From a virus, in IMG/VR virus record IMGVR_UViG_3300045999_001478, positions 1 to 30,706 of that record: DNA of 30,706 nt. The stretch is one strand, 5' to 3'. A program made the translations under genes and the position numbers. Numbering within the stretch: the stretch's first letter is position 1; every line of letters starts with the position of its first letter. The notes beneath the pieces were generated by a model, which ran no database searches, had not been told where the DNA came from, and saw only the letters and a list, made by a program, of their open reading frames with translations. Shown here piece after piece: positions 1 through 5,148 of this stretch.

Positions 1-231
1 CCGATACGCTTTGTGCATACATTCGTGGAGAACTACGAATGCCAGTTCCTTCTCCGACAAGTCCTTGACGAACTTGCGCCCATACACCTCATCGCGCCCG
101 TTGGTTGCTGCTGTTGGTACTCGGTCATCAATGCGTGTCTTGCCCACCATCATCACACCCTGCCACAGTGCGAACTTAGGCTCACGCATGAGACTGATCT
201 TGACCTTCGCCAGCTTGCGTTCTTCTGTCAT
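1..231 (-). CDS. Metallopeptidase-like protein of MoxR-associated type (DUF2201/VWA-like), 5' part only
   Basis: The gene runs off the left edge; only the first 77 residues are visible. They end in VVLHECMHKAYR, which contains a HExxH zinc-protease motif at residues 69-73. The layout (basic N-terminus, KISLMREPKF, a variable segment, then LSEKELAFVVLHE) matches the N-terminal putative metallopeptidase domain of DUF2201-type proteins, which usually carry a C-terminal von Willebrand factor A domain. That second domain would lie outside the window. The start ATG overlaps the stop of the preceding gene as ATGA, with AGGAGGGG just upstream. A MoxR-type ATPase gene lies two genes upstream in the same operon, the usual partner of such proteins. 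The motif is seen directly; the family assignment is inference. Confidence 0.75.
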   Translation of the reverse strand, partial: MTEERKLAKVKISLMREPKFALWQGVMMVGKTRIDDRVPTAATNGRDEVYGRKFVKDLSEKELAFVVLHECMHKAYR

Positions 232-497
232 GTACCCCTCCTGTTAAGAAAGTCTTCTGCTGCTTCTTTGTCAGAATCAAGCAATTGCCCACCTGTTATC
301 TTGATGATGCGTAGGCAATACTCGATAGCTTCTTCACGGCTCATTGGCTCACTAAGTTTCTGAACACCCTCTACGTCATACCGTACTACCCGCACTCGTA
401 GTGGTGTTCTAGGTGATCTACGGTCAGAGTTGTCCTCTGGAAACCAACCCCAACCGTACGTGCCGCCGTACTCCTCCTTACTTAGGTTTACCCCCAT
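228..497 (-). CDS. Hypothetical protein, 89 aa, in MoxR operon
   Basis: I do not recognise this family. The product begins with a Gly/Tyr/Trp-rich stretch (GGTYGWGWFPED), followed by a basic strand-like segment and a C-terminal helical part (SREEAIEYCLRIIKITGGQ and onward). No signal peptide or membrane segment is visible. It overlaps the upstream gene by 20 bp and shares ATGA with the downstream metallopeptidase-like gene, so it is probably translationally coupled. Its position between a MoxR ATPase and a HExxH protein makes an accessory role for that pair possible, but nothing in the sequence proves it. Confidence 0.7.
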   Translation of the reverse strand: MGVNLSKEEYGGTYGWGWFPEDNSDRRSPRTPLRVRVVRYDVEGVQKLSEPMSREEAIEYCLRIIKITGGQLLDSDKEAAEDFLNRRGT

Positions 498-702
498 CGC
501 CTCCCTCCGCTATTACATCGATCACGCTGATGATGCGCTTATACATCTCGATCTCATCGGCCTCATCCGCAGGTATATGAAACTCCACCCGCACGATCAT
601 CGTGTCGTACGGAAGGTTAGATAGGCGCTCGATCTTGAACACCTTGCCCTTGTACCTGTTTCGCATGTACTCATAGAACGCCCCGTCCCTACTCATACTC
701 AC
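478..702 (-). CDS. Hypothetical protein, 74 aa, in MoxR operon
   Basis: Unrecognised small soluble protein with an alternating pattern, KVFKIERLSNLPYDTMIVRVEF, that suggests a beta-rich fold, followed by an acidic helix (ADEADEIEMYKRIISVIDVI) and a Gly-rich tail. Its ATG overlaps the stop of the MoxR-type gene as ATGA, so translation is likely coupled to the ATPase. It overlaps the next gene by 20 bp. It sits between the ATPase and the metallopeptidase-like gene and may belong to that module. Confidence 0.7.
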   Translation of the reverse strand: MSMSRDGAFYEYMRNRYKGKVFKIERLSNLPYDTMIVRVEFHIPADEADEIEMYKRIISVIDVIAEGGDGGKPK

Positions 703-1763
703 AGCAAGTCCTCGTTGCGTGCAACCCAGTCGCTGAATGCCTTGCAGCTAAACGCTACCTGCTGCTTAGACTTAGACTTGGCGATGTTGATTGCGAATGC
801 TGCTTGCCACTCAGGTGCAAAGCGTTCCAGATACTGCATGAATGGTGTGATGGTTGCCTTGTCCACCTTGCTGATTGCACCGAACACCACGATGGCACAA
901 GCACCTGCTGACTCAGGCACAAGAGCACCACGCGGGTCTTTGATCGTTGACTCCCACGTAGGTAGCTGGTCAGAGAACTCAAGGTAGGCTTGCATATCCC
1001 GAGCCGCAGCCTCACCGATAGTGCCGGACAGTGCGGCGATCACGCTATCTGGATCAAGCTCCTTGCGAATCTTGACGATGTTGGACGCACGCTCCAGTGA
1101 CCGAGGGGATACGTATGCAGTGCTAGGGCGCAGCGGGTTGTAGATGTACGGGTTCTCCTTCTGGCTCCCGTCTGTGTAGCTTGCGAATATCTGTGGGAAC
1201 TGCTTACCGAACGCCAGTATCTCGGCCTCGATGCCGTTGTCCATCGCCCACTCAGACCACTCCTCGAAGCTAGGCTTGCTGACTTGTATCGGCGTGATGC
1301 GATTCAACGTATGGGCTTTCAACGTATCACCTACACCGTCAGTGGCAAGGTTGCCGGTCATGAAGATAATACTGTCGGGGTGCACAGGTATGTCACCGAG
1401 CCTCGGGTTGTGTGCCTCAAGCAGTGGATGCAGCATATTGATGACAGGCGCAGCACCCTTACTGAACTCGTCAAGCATCACGATGACAGGCTCGCCGGTG
1501 TGGAACATAAACCTAGCGTTGGGGTAATACTTGGTAGTGCGTGAGTCCTTGTCGATGACAGGCATAGCAATGTCACCCAAGTCCATGTTGGGCACGTCCA
1601 TGTAGGCTACGTGGTGGTTGGGGAACTTCTCTTTCAACGCCGCCATGATGGAAGACTTGCCGATGCCCGGCTCGCCGCGCAGCATGTAGCGATTCTTAGG
1701 GGTAGCTGCGATGATTGCAGCCGCTTGCTTCAACGTCACGGTCTTGCCGAAATTGATTTCCAT
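699..1763 (-). CDS. MoxR-type AAA+ ATPase
   Basis: A 354-residue AAA+ protein. Walker A is GEPGIGKS at residues 30-37, Walker B is VIVMLDE at 93-99, the sensor-1 region is MTGN ending at N138, and HTLNRI with R155 is the likely arginine finger. The layout and length fit the MoxR/RavA branch, whose members remodel or activate protein complexes together with VWA-domain or metallopeptidase partners. The HECMH protein at the left edge of the window is the likely partner. The start is preceded by AAGGAGCTAAGC, a strong ribosome binding site. In a phage it could act in virion assembly, host takeover or defence, and the sequence does not decide among these. The C-terminal 190 residues show no motif I can name. 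Confidence 0.9.
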   Translation of the reverse strand: MEINFGKTVTLKQAAAIIAATPKNRYMLRGEPGIGKSSIMAALKEKFPNHHVAYMDVPNMDLGDIAMPVIDKDSRTTKYYPNARFMFHTGEPVIVMLDEFSKGAAPVINMLHPLLEAHNPRLGDIPVHPDSIIFMTGNLATDGVGDTLKAHTLNRITPIQVSKPSFEEWSEWAMDNGIEAEILAFGKQFPQIFASYTDGSQKENPYIYNPLRPSTAYVSPRSLERASNIVKIRKELDPDSVIAALSGTIGEAAARDMQAYLEFSDQLPTWESTIKDPRGALVPESAGACAIVVFGAISKVDKATITPFMQYLERFAPEWQAAFAINIAKSKSKQQVAFSCKAFSDWVARNEDLL

Positions 1764-1802
1764 GCTTAGCTCCTTCGTTGTTAGTACTACAGGTTGAACT
1801 GC

Positions 1803-1982
1803 TTATTTTTTAGGCACAGGGAAGTACAAGTCCCCGCGTTTCTCTATCTCAGCGTCGCCCTCGTATATGCCCATGAGTATTACTTGCATCATTTCTAACA
1901 TCATGCGGTACTTCCATTGCAGGTGTAGGCAGTACATCCCTAGCCCCGCAGCTAGTACGCCTAGTAAGGTTACGTCACTCAT
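1803..1982 (-). CDS. Small membrane protein, 59 aa
   Basis: The ORF encodes MSDVTLLGVLAAGLGMYCLH at its N-terminus, one hydrophobic segment (about residues 4-20), followed by a Met-rich helix (YRMMLEMMQVILMGIYEG) and a charged tail ending FPVPKK. The ATG shares four bases (ATGA) with the stop of the upstream gene, which supports real, coupled translation. The topology is probably N-out with a cytoplasmic tail. No family recognised. Confidence 0.65.
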   Translation of the reverse strand: MSDVTLLGVLAAGLGMYCLHLQWKYRMMLEMMQVILMGIYEGDAEIEKRGDLYFPVPKK

Positions 1983-2152
1983 ACCCCCTCCTCTAGTTGC
2001 TTCCTCGCCCTTATGTCTGCGTCCTTGCCATACTTGTCGAACAGGAAAGCTGTGGCTTCCAGTATCTCCGCGCAGTACCTGTCCTTGTTGTCCTTGACCA
2101 TGGCTCGCAGCACCTTGTATAGATGCAGTGCATCGTCACTTAACTCAGTCAT
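1979..2152 (-). CDS. Hypothetical protein, 57 aa
   Basis: A small charged protein of 57 residues, starting MTELSDDALHLYKVLRAMVK and ending RARKQLEEGV, predicted all-helical. Both ends are ATGA junctions, with the DUF2591-like gene upstream and the small membrane protein downstream. GGAGGGGAT precedes the start. No homology recognised; the evidence is the tight packing, the ribosome binding site and the absence of stops. Confidence 0.65.
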   Translation of the reverse strand: MTELSDDALHLYKVLRAMVKDNKDRYCAEILEATAFLFDKYGKDADIRARKQLEEGV

Positions 2153-2478
2153 ATCCCCTCCGGTATCTGTACTTCATCACCCAGTTTGCTTGCCACGTAG
2201 CAGCGCATGGCTGCGACTAGTACCTTCGCGCTTCTTTCCTCGTACTCGTACTTGTCGCCGGTGATATTTGCAATCCAGTACTGTTCGTCGATGAACTCCA
2301 TCCATATCAAGCTGATCTTCTCGCGCTCTACGATTGCCCCGCCTTGTGCCCAGTTGGTTGATGGTGTGTACCCACCCTCACGAATAAAGCCCACATCTAG
2401 GGCATCGCCGTTGATTAAACCCTCACACTTAGCCACTGCCCAGTCCAGCGCAGCGCCCGTCAGTTCACTCGTCTTCAT
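2149..2478 (-). CDS. DUF2591 / NinX-like phage protein
   Basis: The 109-residue product opens with KTSELTGAALDWAVAKCEG, the hallmark start of DUF2591 proteins, which include NinX of lambdoid phages. Further family-like features are the GGAIVERE segment and the C-terminal AMRCYVASKLGDEVQIPE. The biochemical role of the family is unknown; members sit in early or recombination regions of phages. The start has GAGAGGGATATG upstream and overlaps the preceding gene by ATGA. Family match is from memory of the N-terminal motif; function is unassigned. Confidence 0.85.
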   Translation of the reverse strand: MKTSELTGAALDWAVAKCEGLINGDALDVGFIREGGYTPSTNWAQGGAIVEREKISLIWMEFIDEQYWIANITGDKYEYEERSAKVLVAAMRCYVASKLGDEVQIPEGI

Positions 2479-2723
2479 ATCCCTCTCCCTATCTCTTGCC
2501 CATCAGAGTTGACCAGCACTTCCTCGTCTTGCTCTGCTAGGCGTTTAACTTCCTCGGCTATGGTGTTGACCAGAACCTGTACTGCTGTGTACACCGCGAC
2601 CTGCTCGTGGGTTGGCAGTGTGTTAATGATGTCGGATACGTATTTGTAAGCATCCTCAATGGTCTCGCGGGTTGCGAACAGCGGGGATTGAAGGTTTGTT
2701 GCTAGGTTGTTAAGCTTGCTCAT
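2475..2723 (-). CDS. Hypothetical helical protein, 82 aa
   Basis: An 82-residue acidic protein, predicted mostly helical (TIEDAYKYVSDIINTL, HEQVAVYTAVQVLVNTIAEE) with a short charged tail. It has no signal sequence, membrane segment or Cys motif. It is linked to its neighbours by ATGA overlaps on both sides, and GGGAGGCATAGC precedes its start. I do not recognise the family. Confidence 0.7.
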   Translation of the reverse strand: MSKLNNLATNLQSPLFATRETIEDAYKYVSDIINTLPTHEQVAVYTAVQVLVNTIAEEVKRLAEQDEEVLVNSDGQEIGRGI

Positions 2724-2938
2724 GCTATGCCTCCCTTGTGTGATGAGTTGAGCCCCTTGAGCAGGGCAGGGTCTGTTACTACGATGTAATTACTCTTGGG
2801 CATTGGGACTACGCAATGCGTTTCCTTCTTAGCCTTGGCCTCGCCGCAAGCTAGGCACAGCCTGTACCCCAGTGCAATGCGCCTGTGGTCTACAAAGCCC
2901 CAACACTCAGCGCAAAGGTATCTTGCGTCTTCGTTCAT
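2720..2938 (-). CDS. Zinc-ribbon-like small phage protein, 72 aa
   Basis: The chosen start (MNEDARYLC) has a near-perfect GGAGGTGAT upstream and sits on an ATGA overlap with the preceding microprotein; an in-frame upstream ATG would remove this arrangement. Two CxxC knuckles (C9/C12 and C27/C30) suggest a zinc ribbon, with a further HC pair at about 41-42. The C-terminal half contains VPMPKSNYIVVTDPALLKGL and SHKGG. That block looks like one shared by small phage proteins I have seen, but I know no function for it. Nucleic-acid or protein binding is plausible. Confidence 0.75.
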   Translation of the reverse strand: MNEDARYLCAECWGFVDHRRIALGYRLCLACGEAKAKKETHCVVPMPKSNYIVVTDPALLKGLNSSHKGGIA

Positions 2939-3018
2939 ATCACCTCCAGATACACAAGTAGTAGTAATGCGGCTAATGTGACACCGCAAATGATCCCTGT
3001 CACATCATGTCTGTCCAT
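2935..3018 (-). CDS. Membrane microprotein, 27 aa (third of three)
   Basis: The ORF reads MDRHDVTGIICGVTLAALLL followed by LVYLEVI and stop. A charged N-terminus precedes one hydrophobic segment that fills most of the protein. It starts directly after the previous microprotein through a TGACATG junction, with AAGG seven bases upstream, and its stop overlaps the zinc-ribbon gene as ATGA. It is too short for routine gene finders, so the evidence is packing, ribosome binding site and hydrophobicity. Confidence 0.5.
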   Translation of the reverse strand: MDRHDVTGIICGVTLAALLLLVYLEVI

Positions 3019-3019
3019 G

Positions 3020-3118
3020 TCAGAGCCTTAGTAAATGTATAAGAAGCAGTCCGAGGAATACCCCGATAACTGCGCCGATCAGTGCGGCAATCAATGCCTG
3101 CCATTCGAAGTCTTCCAT
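3020..3118 (-). CDS. Membrane microprotein, 32 aa (second of three)
   Basis: The product begins MEDFEWQALIAALIGAVIGV and ends LLLIHLLRL: an acidic N-terminus followed by one Gly/Ala/Leu-rich transmembrane helix. The GxxxG-like spacing (LIGAVIGVFLG) could support helix-helix packing. The start follows the upstream stop as TGACATG, with GGTGGTG just before it, and the same TGACATG junction leads into the next microprotein. No family is recognised. Confidence 0.5.
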   Translation of the reverse strand: MEDFEWQALIAALIGAVIGVFLGLLLIHLLRL

Positions 3119-3119
3119 G

Positions 3120-3212
3120 TCACACCACCATCATCAGGTACGCAGTGAACAGCATCGCCGCGCAGTACAAGGTGCATAGGATTTCGTAGCCGTAGTTTTT
3201 GATCTTGTTCAT
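3120..3212 (-). CDS. Membrane microprotein, 30 aa (first of three)
   Basis: The product is basic at the N-terminus (MNKIKNYGYE) and then hydrophobic to its end (ILCTLYCAAMLFTAYLMMVV), a single-pass membrane peptide or uncleaved signal anchor. It has a clear GGAG eight bases before the ATG, which makes it the likely entry point for ribosomes translating the following two microproteins. A TGTAAG hexamer lies just upstream, at 3230-3235, within its probable leader. Confidence 0.55.
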   Translation of the reverse strand: MNKIKNYGYEILCTLYCAAMLFTAYLMMVV

Positions 3213-3270
3213 GTTGTTCTCCAAGGTAATGTAAGAAATGCCAGTTCCCTGCGGGGCAAGCCCCGCTTCT

Positions 3271-3426
3271 TTAACGTACAGTCCAGAAGTCAAAGTCTTC
3301 CAGTCGGTTTGCGCGACACATGGTTAGCCACTCCTGCTCAAGGCGATCGAGCACCGCCTCTTCTGCTTCTGTTACGCAGTACTCGAATTCGGCGGCGAGC
3401 AATGCCTGTGCTTGTGCTTGGGTCAT
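3271..3426 (-). CDS. Hypothetical small acidic protein, 51 aa
   Basis: I place the start at MTQAQAQALLAAEFEYCVTE, which has GGAAG at a good distance. The longer in-frame reading would extend into the TGTAAG repeat array and has a composition unlike a gene. The protein is helical and acidic, ending DFDFWTVR. The following 58 bp contain one TGTAAG copy and lead to the microprotein trio. Unrecognised family. Confidence 0.6.
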   Translation of the reverse strand: MTQAQAQALLAAEFEYCVTEAEEAVLDRLEQEWLTMCRANRLEDFDFWTVR

Positions 3427-3586
3427 GATGCTTCCTTTCGTGGAAAATCTTACAATGCACCGTCTCACGGAATGTAAGAGAAGTGATGTAAGGTTGTAAG
3501 AGAAATGGGGTGTAATGTAAGAAGTGAATCTTACAAAAGGAAATGCAAAGTGGTCTAGCAAAAATGCGGGGTTTGAGAGAGTTTAG

Positions 3587-3614
3587 TTATATTATTATTA
3601 TTAAATAAGTATAA
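3587..3614. other. AT-rich tract inside the hexamer array
   Basis: This stretch is A/T except for one G, with several ATT repeats. It directly abuts two TGTAAG copies and the left arm of the 24-bp inverted repeat. Easily melted DNA next to iterons is typical of replication origins; here that role is inference. Confidence 0.5.
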
Positions 3615-3752
3615 TGTAAGATTGTAAGAGAATTTTGGAAAGTACACATATACGGCTGCCCTAAATTTAAGCAGTTGCAAGAAGGCTCGTTGCCCCTCAG
3701 ATTCCCACGGAGGTGCTTTCATACCCTAAAAATTCTCTTACAATCTTACATT
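3613..3752. repeat. Perfect 24-bp inverted repeat with 92-bp centre
   Basis: The left arm at 3613-3636 (AATGTAAGATTGTAAGAG then AATTTT) is exactly complementary to the right arm at 3729-3752 (AAAATTCTCTTACAATCT then TACATT). Each arm holds two hexamer copies 8 bp apart. The 92-bp centre (3637-3728) has no hexamer copy and no ORF. The arms could bind a dimeric or looping protein, or extrude as a cruciform. Confidence 0.85.
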
Positions 3753-3826
3753 GCTTTAAAATCAAGGACTTACATCTTACAATACCCCTTACAATTAACA
3801 TTACAATAACATATTTTCTTACAAAG

Positions 3827-3851
3827 CAAAACGGGGCGCAATGCGCCCCGT
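3827..3851 (-). terminator. Hairpin terminator after the 3870-4349 gene
   Basis: ACGGGGCGC (3831-3839) pairs with GCGCCCCGT (3843-3851) around a three-base loop: nine perfect, very GC-rich pairs. On the minus strand the hairpin is followed by TTTGCTTTG, a modest U-tract. It lies 19 bp beyond the stop of the leftward gene, so it probably ends or attenuates that transcript before the hexamer array. Confidence 0.75.
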
Positions 3852-3869
3852 GATTAACGATACTCCACA

Positions 3870-4349
3870 TTACATTGCAGCAGCAGAGGCTTGCACTTCA
3901 GCGATCAGCGCGATCACTTGCATCAGAACGTTACGCTTGCTGCTAGGCTTGTCCATGCCTGTTTTCTTACAAACGATGTAGCCACCATTTTTCAGGTCGC
4001 GCAGTTGATCTTCGAAGCGTCCGCCGAGTGTCTCGAACTCAGCGCGATTGCGGATTGTCAGGCTTGCACCTGTGATAGCAGCGATAGCGTCCGTGAGTGG
4101 CTTGTAGTTTCCAGCCCGCGCAGCCCGAGCGATCATTGCTTCGCCTGCAACAGACAGACCCTCGCGGGCATACTTGCCGAGCTTGCCCTTCTGATTACTG
4201 AGATAAGCCAGAGCAGGCGCAGAGGCTTGACCGACAGCGGACAGTTTCTTTTCTGTTACGGTTTTGCCGGACACTACAACCTGAGCGGGGCCGAACTCTA
4301 CGATTGCGTTGTTCAGGTCAGCGGTGTCGAATTGTGCGATGTTGTTCAT
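3870..4349 (-). CDS. Conserved-looking phage protein, 159 aa, unknown function
   Basis: The chosen start is MNNIAQFDTADLNNAIVEFG, with TTGGAG nine bases upstream; the longer frame upstream runs through a hairpin region and looks non-coding. The protein is Ala-rich, basic and helical, with KLGKYAREGLSVAGEAMIAR, a segment with NRAEFETLGGRFEDQLRDL, and a Lys-rich turn (KKTGMDKPSSKRN). There is no membrane segment. A single well-spaced gene with its own leader and a terminator suggests high, separately controlled expression. Its place beside the hexamer array makes a DNA-binding role (initiator or regulator) tempting, but I see no helix-turn-helix I would defend. Confidence 0.8.
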   Translation of the reverse strand: MNNIAQFDTADLNNAIVEFGPAQVVVSGKTVTEKKLSAVGQASAPALAYLSNQKGKLGKYAREGLSVAGEAMIARAARAGNYKPLTDAIAAITGASLTIRNRAEFETLGGRFEDQLRDLKNGGYIVCKKTGMDKPSSKRNVLMQVIALIAEVQASAAAM

Positions 4350-4410
4350 TTTGAAATCTCCAAGATTAGATTGATAAACAAATACACTCGGTTGAATGTA
4401 CTTGCGAATC

Positions 4411-4433
4411 GGCACACTACTTCGCGGTGTGCC
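4411..4433. promoter_or_regulatory. Hairpin/palindrome in the leader of the 3870-4349 gene
   Basis: GGCACAC (4411-4417) and GTGTGCC (4427-4433) form a perfect seven-pair inverted repeat with a nine-base centre. It lies about 60 bp upstream of the start codon on the coding strand. It may be an mRNA leader hairpin or a dimer-binding operator. Confidence 0.45.
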
Positions 4434-4597
4434 AGCGCGAGCGCACTGCAGTTTTGTCATACTTGCAATGCGCCGTTAATCTTAGCGATCCTGTTGTGCA
4501 AAGCTCCGCTGAGGACGTGTCCGCGCAACGCGATCACACGAGTCCCATCCTTGAAGCAAACGCAGTTTTCGAGAGGCTGCGCCACAATCAGGCTTTA

Positions 4598-4622
4598 TTT
4601 ATACACAAGAAACCGTGTCCAA
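4598..4622 (-). promoter_or_regulatory. Candidate leftward promoter
   Basis: On the minus strand TTGGAC (4622-4617) is followed 13 bases later by TATAAA (4603-4598), with AATAAA at 17-base spacing overlapping it. The -35 is good but the spacing to the better -10 is short. It would drive the 3870-4349 gene with a leader of about 240 bases. Confidence 0.3.
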
Positions 4623-4753
4623 TGCGCGAGCGCAAAGAGTACATAAAATTGTAAAAGAGTTACGACAGCAACAGGGCGGGGGAGGTACTACCGCGATTCA
4701 ACCGTACACTGCAAACGTGCAAGCCCGTAGGCGTTGCGCCGCCGCGTGACTAA

Positions 4754-4809
4754 AGCCAGTCGCGCCCTCCGCGCCGTGTTTCGCGCTACTGGCTGCGTTG
4801 TGAGCCAGT
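4754..4809. promoter_or_regulatory. Two mutually exclusive hairpins (attenuator-like)
   Basis: AGCCAGT occurs at 4754-4760 and again at 4803-4809, and its complement ACTGGCT lies between them at 4788-4794. The middle element can pair with the first copy (long hairpin, with an extra inner CGCG/CGCG) or with the second (seven-pair stem, eight-base loop), but not with both. This three-part layout is what transcription attenuators and RNA switches use. No ligand or regulated gene is evident, and either strand could be transcribed. Confidence 0.45.
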
Positions 4810-4850
4810 GATTGAACTATAGCAAATCGTATGACAAATAAGATTTTTTT

Positions 4851-4880
4851 CCGCCGTACCCCGCCATACCCCGCCACCCC
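4851..4880. repeat. Three 10-bp tandem repeats
   Basis: CCGCCGTACC, CCGCCATACC and CCGCCACCCC follow each other without gap after a run of seven T. A 10-bp period places each copy on the same face of the helix, as for a cooperative DNA-binding protein. Confidence 0.6.
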
Positions 4881-4962
4881 AAAATCAGACTTGGGACTCC
4901 GCGCTCCGCCCTACACTCTGTTTTGCACAGTCAATCACACACATCACAATTCCATAACCAAA

Positions 4963-4993
4963 TTGACAACATTAAACTTATCCTACCTACATT
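4963..4993 (+). promoter_or_regulatory. Weak rightward promoter candidate
   Basis: A perfect TTGACA (4963-4968) is followed by TACATT (4988-4993), but the 19-base spacing is long and the -10 is imperfect. It is less convincing than the candidate at 5074-5102. Confidence 0.2.
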
Positions 4994-5073
4994 GATAAGT
5001 TATTACCCCCACCCCATACATATTTATACGGTCTAAGCCTTATACTTTTCTCAGCAACACCCCCCTTATCATT

Positions 5074-5102
5074 TTGATTTCGCTATACCCCCGGTATATA
5101 TT
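5074..5102 (+). promoter_or_regulatory. Candidate promoter of the rightward late operon
   Basis: TTGATT (5074-5079) and TATATT (5097-5102) are 17 bases apart, a good sigma70-type arrangement. Transcription would start near 5109, about 40 bases before terS. The spacer contains a palindrome that overlaps the -10. Confidence 0.5.
5084..5098. promoter_or_regulatory. Palindrome in the promoter spacer, possible operator
   Basis: TATACC, three C, GGTATA: a perfect inverted repeat lying between the -35 and -10 of the late promoter candidate and overlapping the -10. A bound dimer there would block RNA polymerase. It could also be chance in an AT-rich region. Confidence 0.4.
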
Positions 5103-5148
5103 TTTTGTGCTAAGCTCCGCTCACTCCCGCCATTACCCCTGCGGTGCT

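Larger units (their letters stand above)
3449..3823. repeat. Dense TGTAAG/CTTACA hexamer array (candidate origin or operator)
   Basis: Fourteen copies of the hexamer TGTAAG or its complement occur here. TGTAAG: 3473, 3487, 3495, 3516, 3615, 3623. CTTACA: 3449, 3530, 3737, 3745, 3769, 3776, 3788, 3818. In random sequence of this length about 0.2 copies would be expected over both strands. Copies are often followed by A (TGTAAGA) and some pairs are 7-8 bp apart. Most TGTAAG copies lie left of about 3630 and most CTTACA copies right of it, so the array is roughly mirror-symmetric. An AT-rich tract lies inside. No gene is seen in 3427-3869. The array looks like iterons for an initiator or a multi-copy repressor site; which one is unknown. 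Confidence 0.8.
4350..5148. other. Divergence region between leftward and rightward transcription units
   Basis: About 800 bp without a convincing gene. Short plus-strand frames here are antisense or have no usable start signal. It contains a palindrome near the leftward gene, a leftward promoter candidate, GC-rich hairpins around 4754-4809, three 10-bp repeats at 4851-4880, an AT-rich part from about 4920 onward with two rightward promoter candidates, and the leader of terS. This is the expected place for control of early versus late expression. Confidence 0.7.

Noticed and set aside
3449-3823. CRISPR or minisatellite interpretation of the hexamer array
   Set aside because: The hexamers are on both strands with irregular spacing and no constant repeat/spacer size.
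3891-4646. Plus-strand ORF of 251 aa
   Set aside because: It is antisense to the 3870-4349 gene, which has a better ribosome binding site, leader and terminator; the composition is Cys/Leu-rich as in antisense frames.
4427-4654. Plus-strand ORF of 75 aa in the divergence region
   Set aside because: No ribosome binding site, and it lies across the leader and promoter candidate of the leftward gene.
4851-4880. CRISPR-like array
   Set aside because: Units are only 10 bp and contiguous without spacers.
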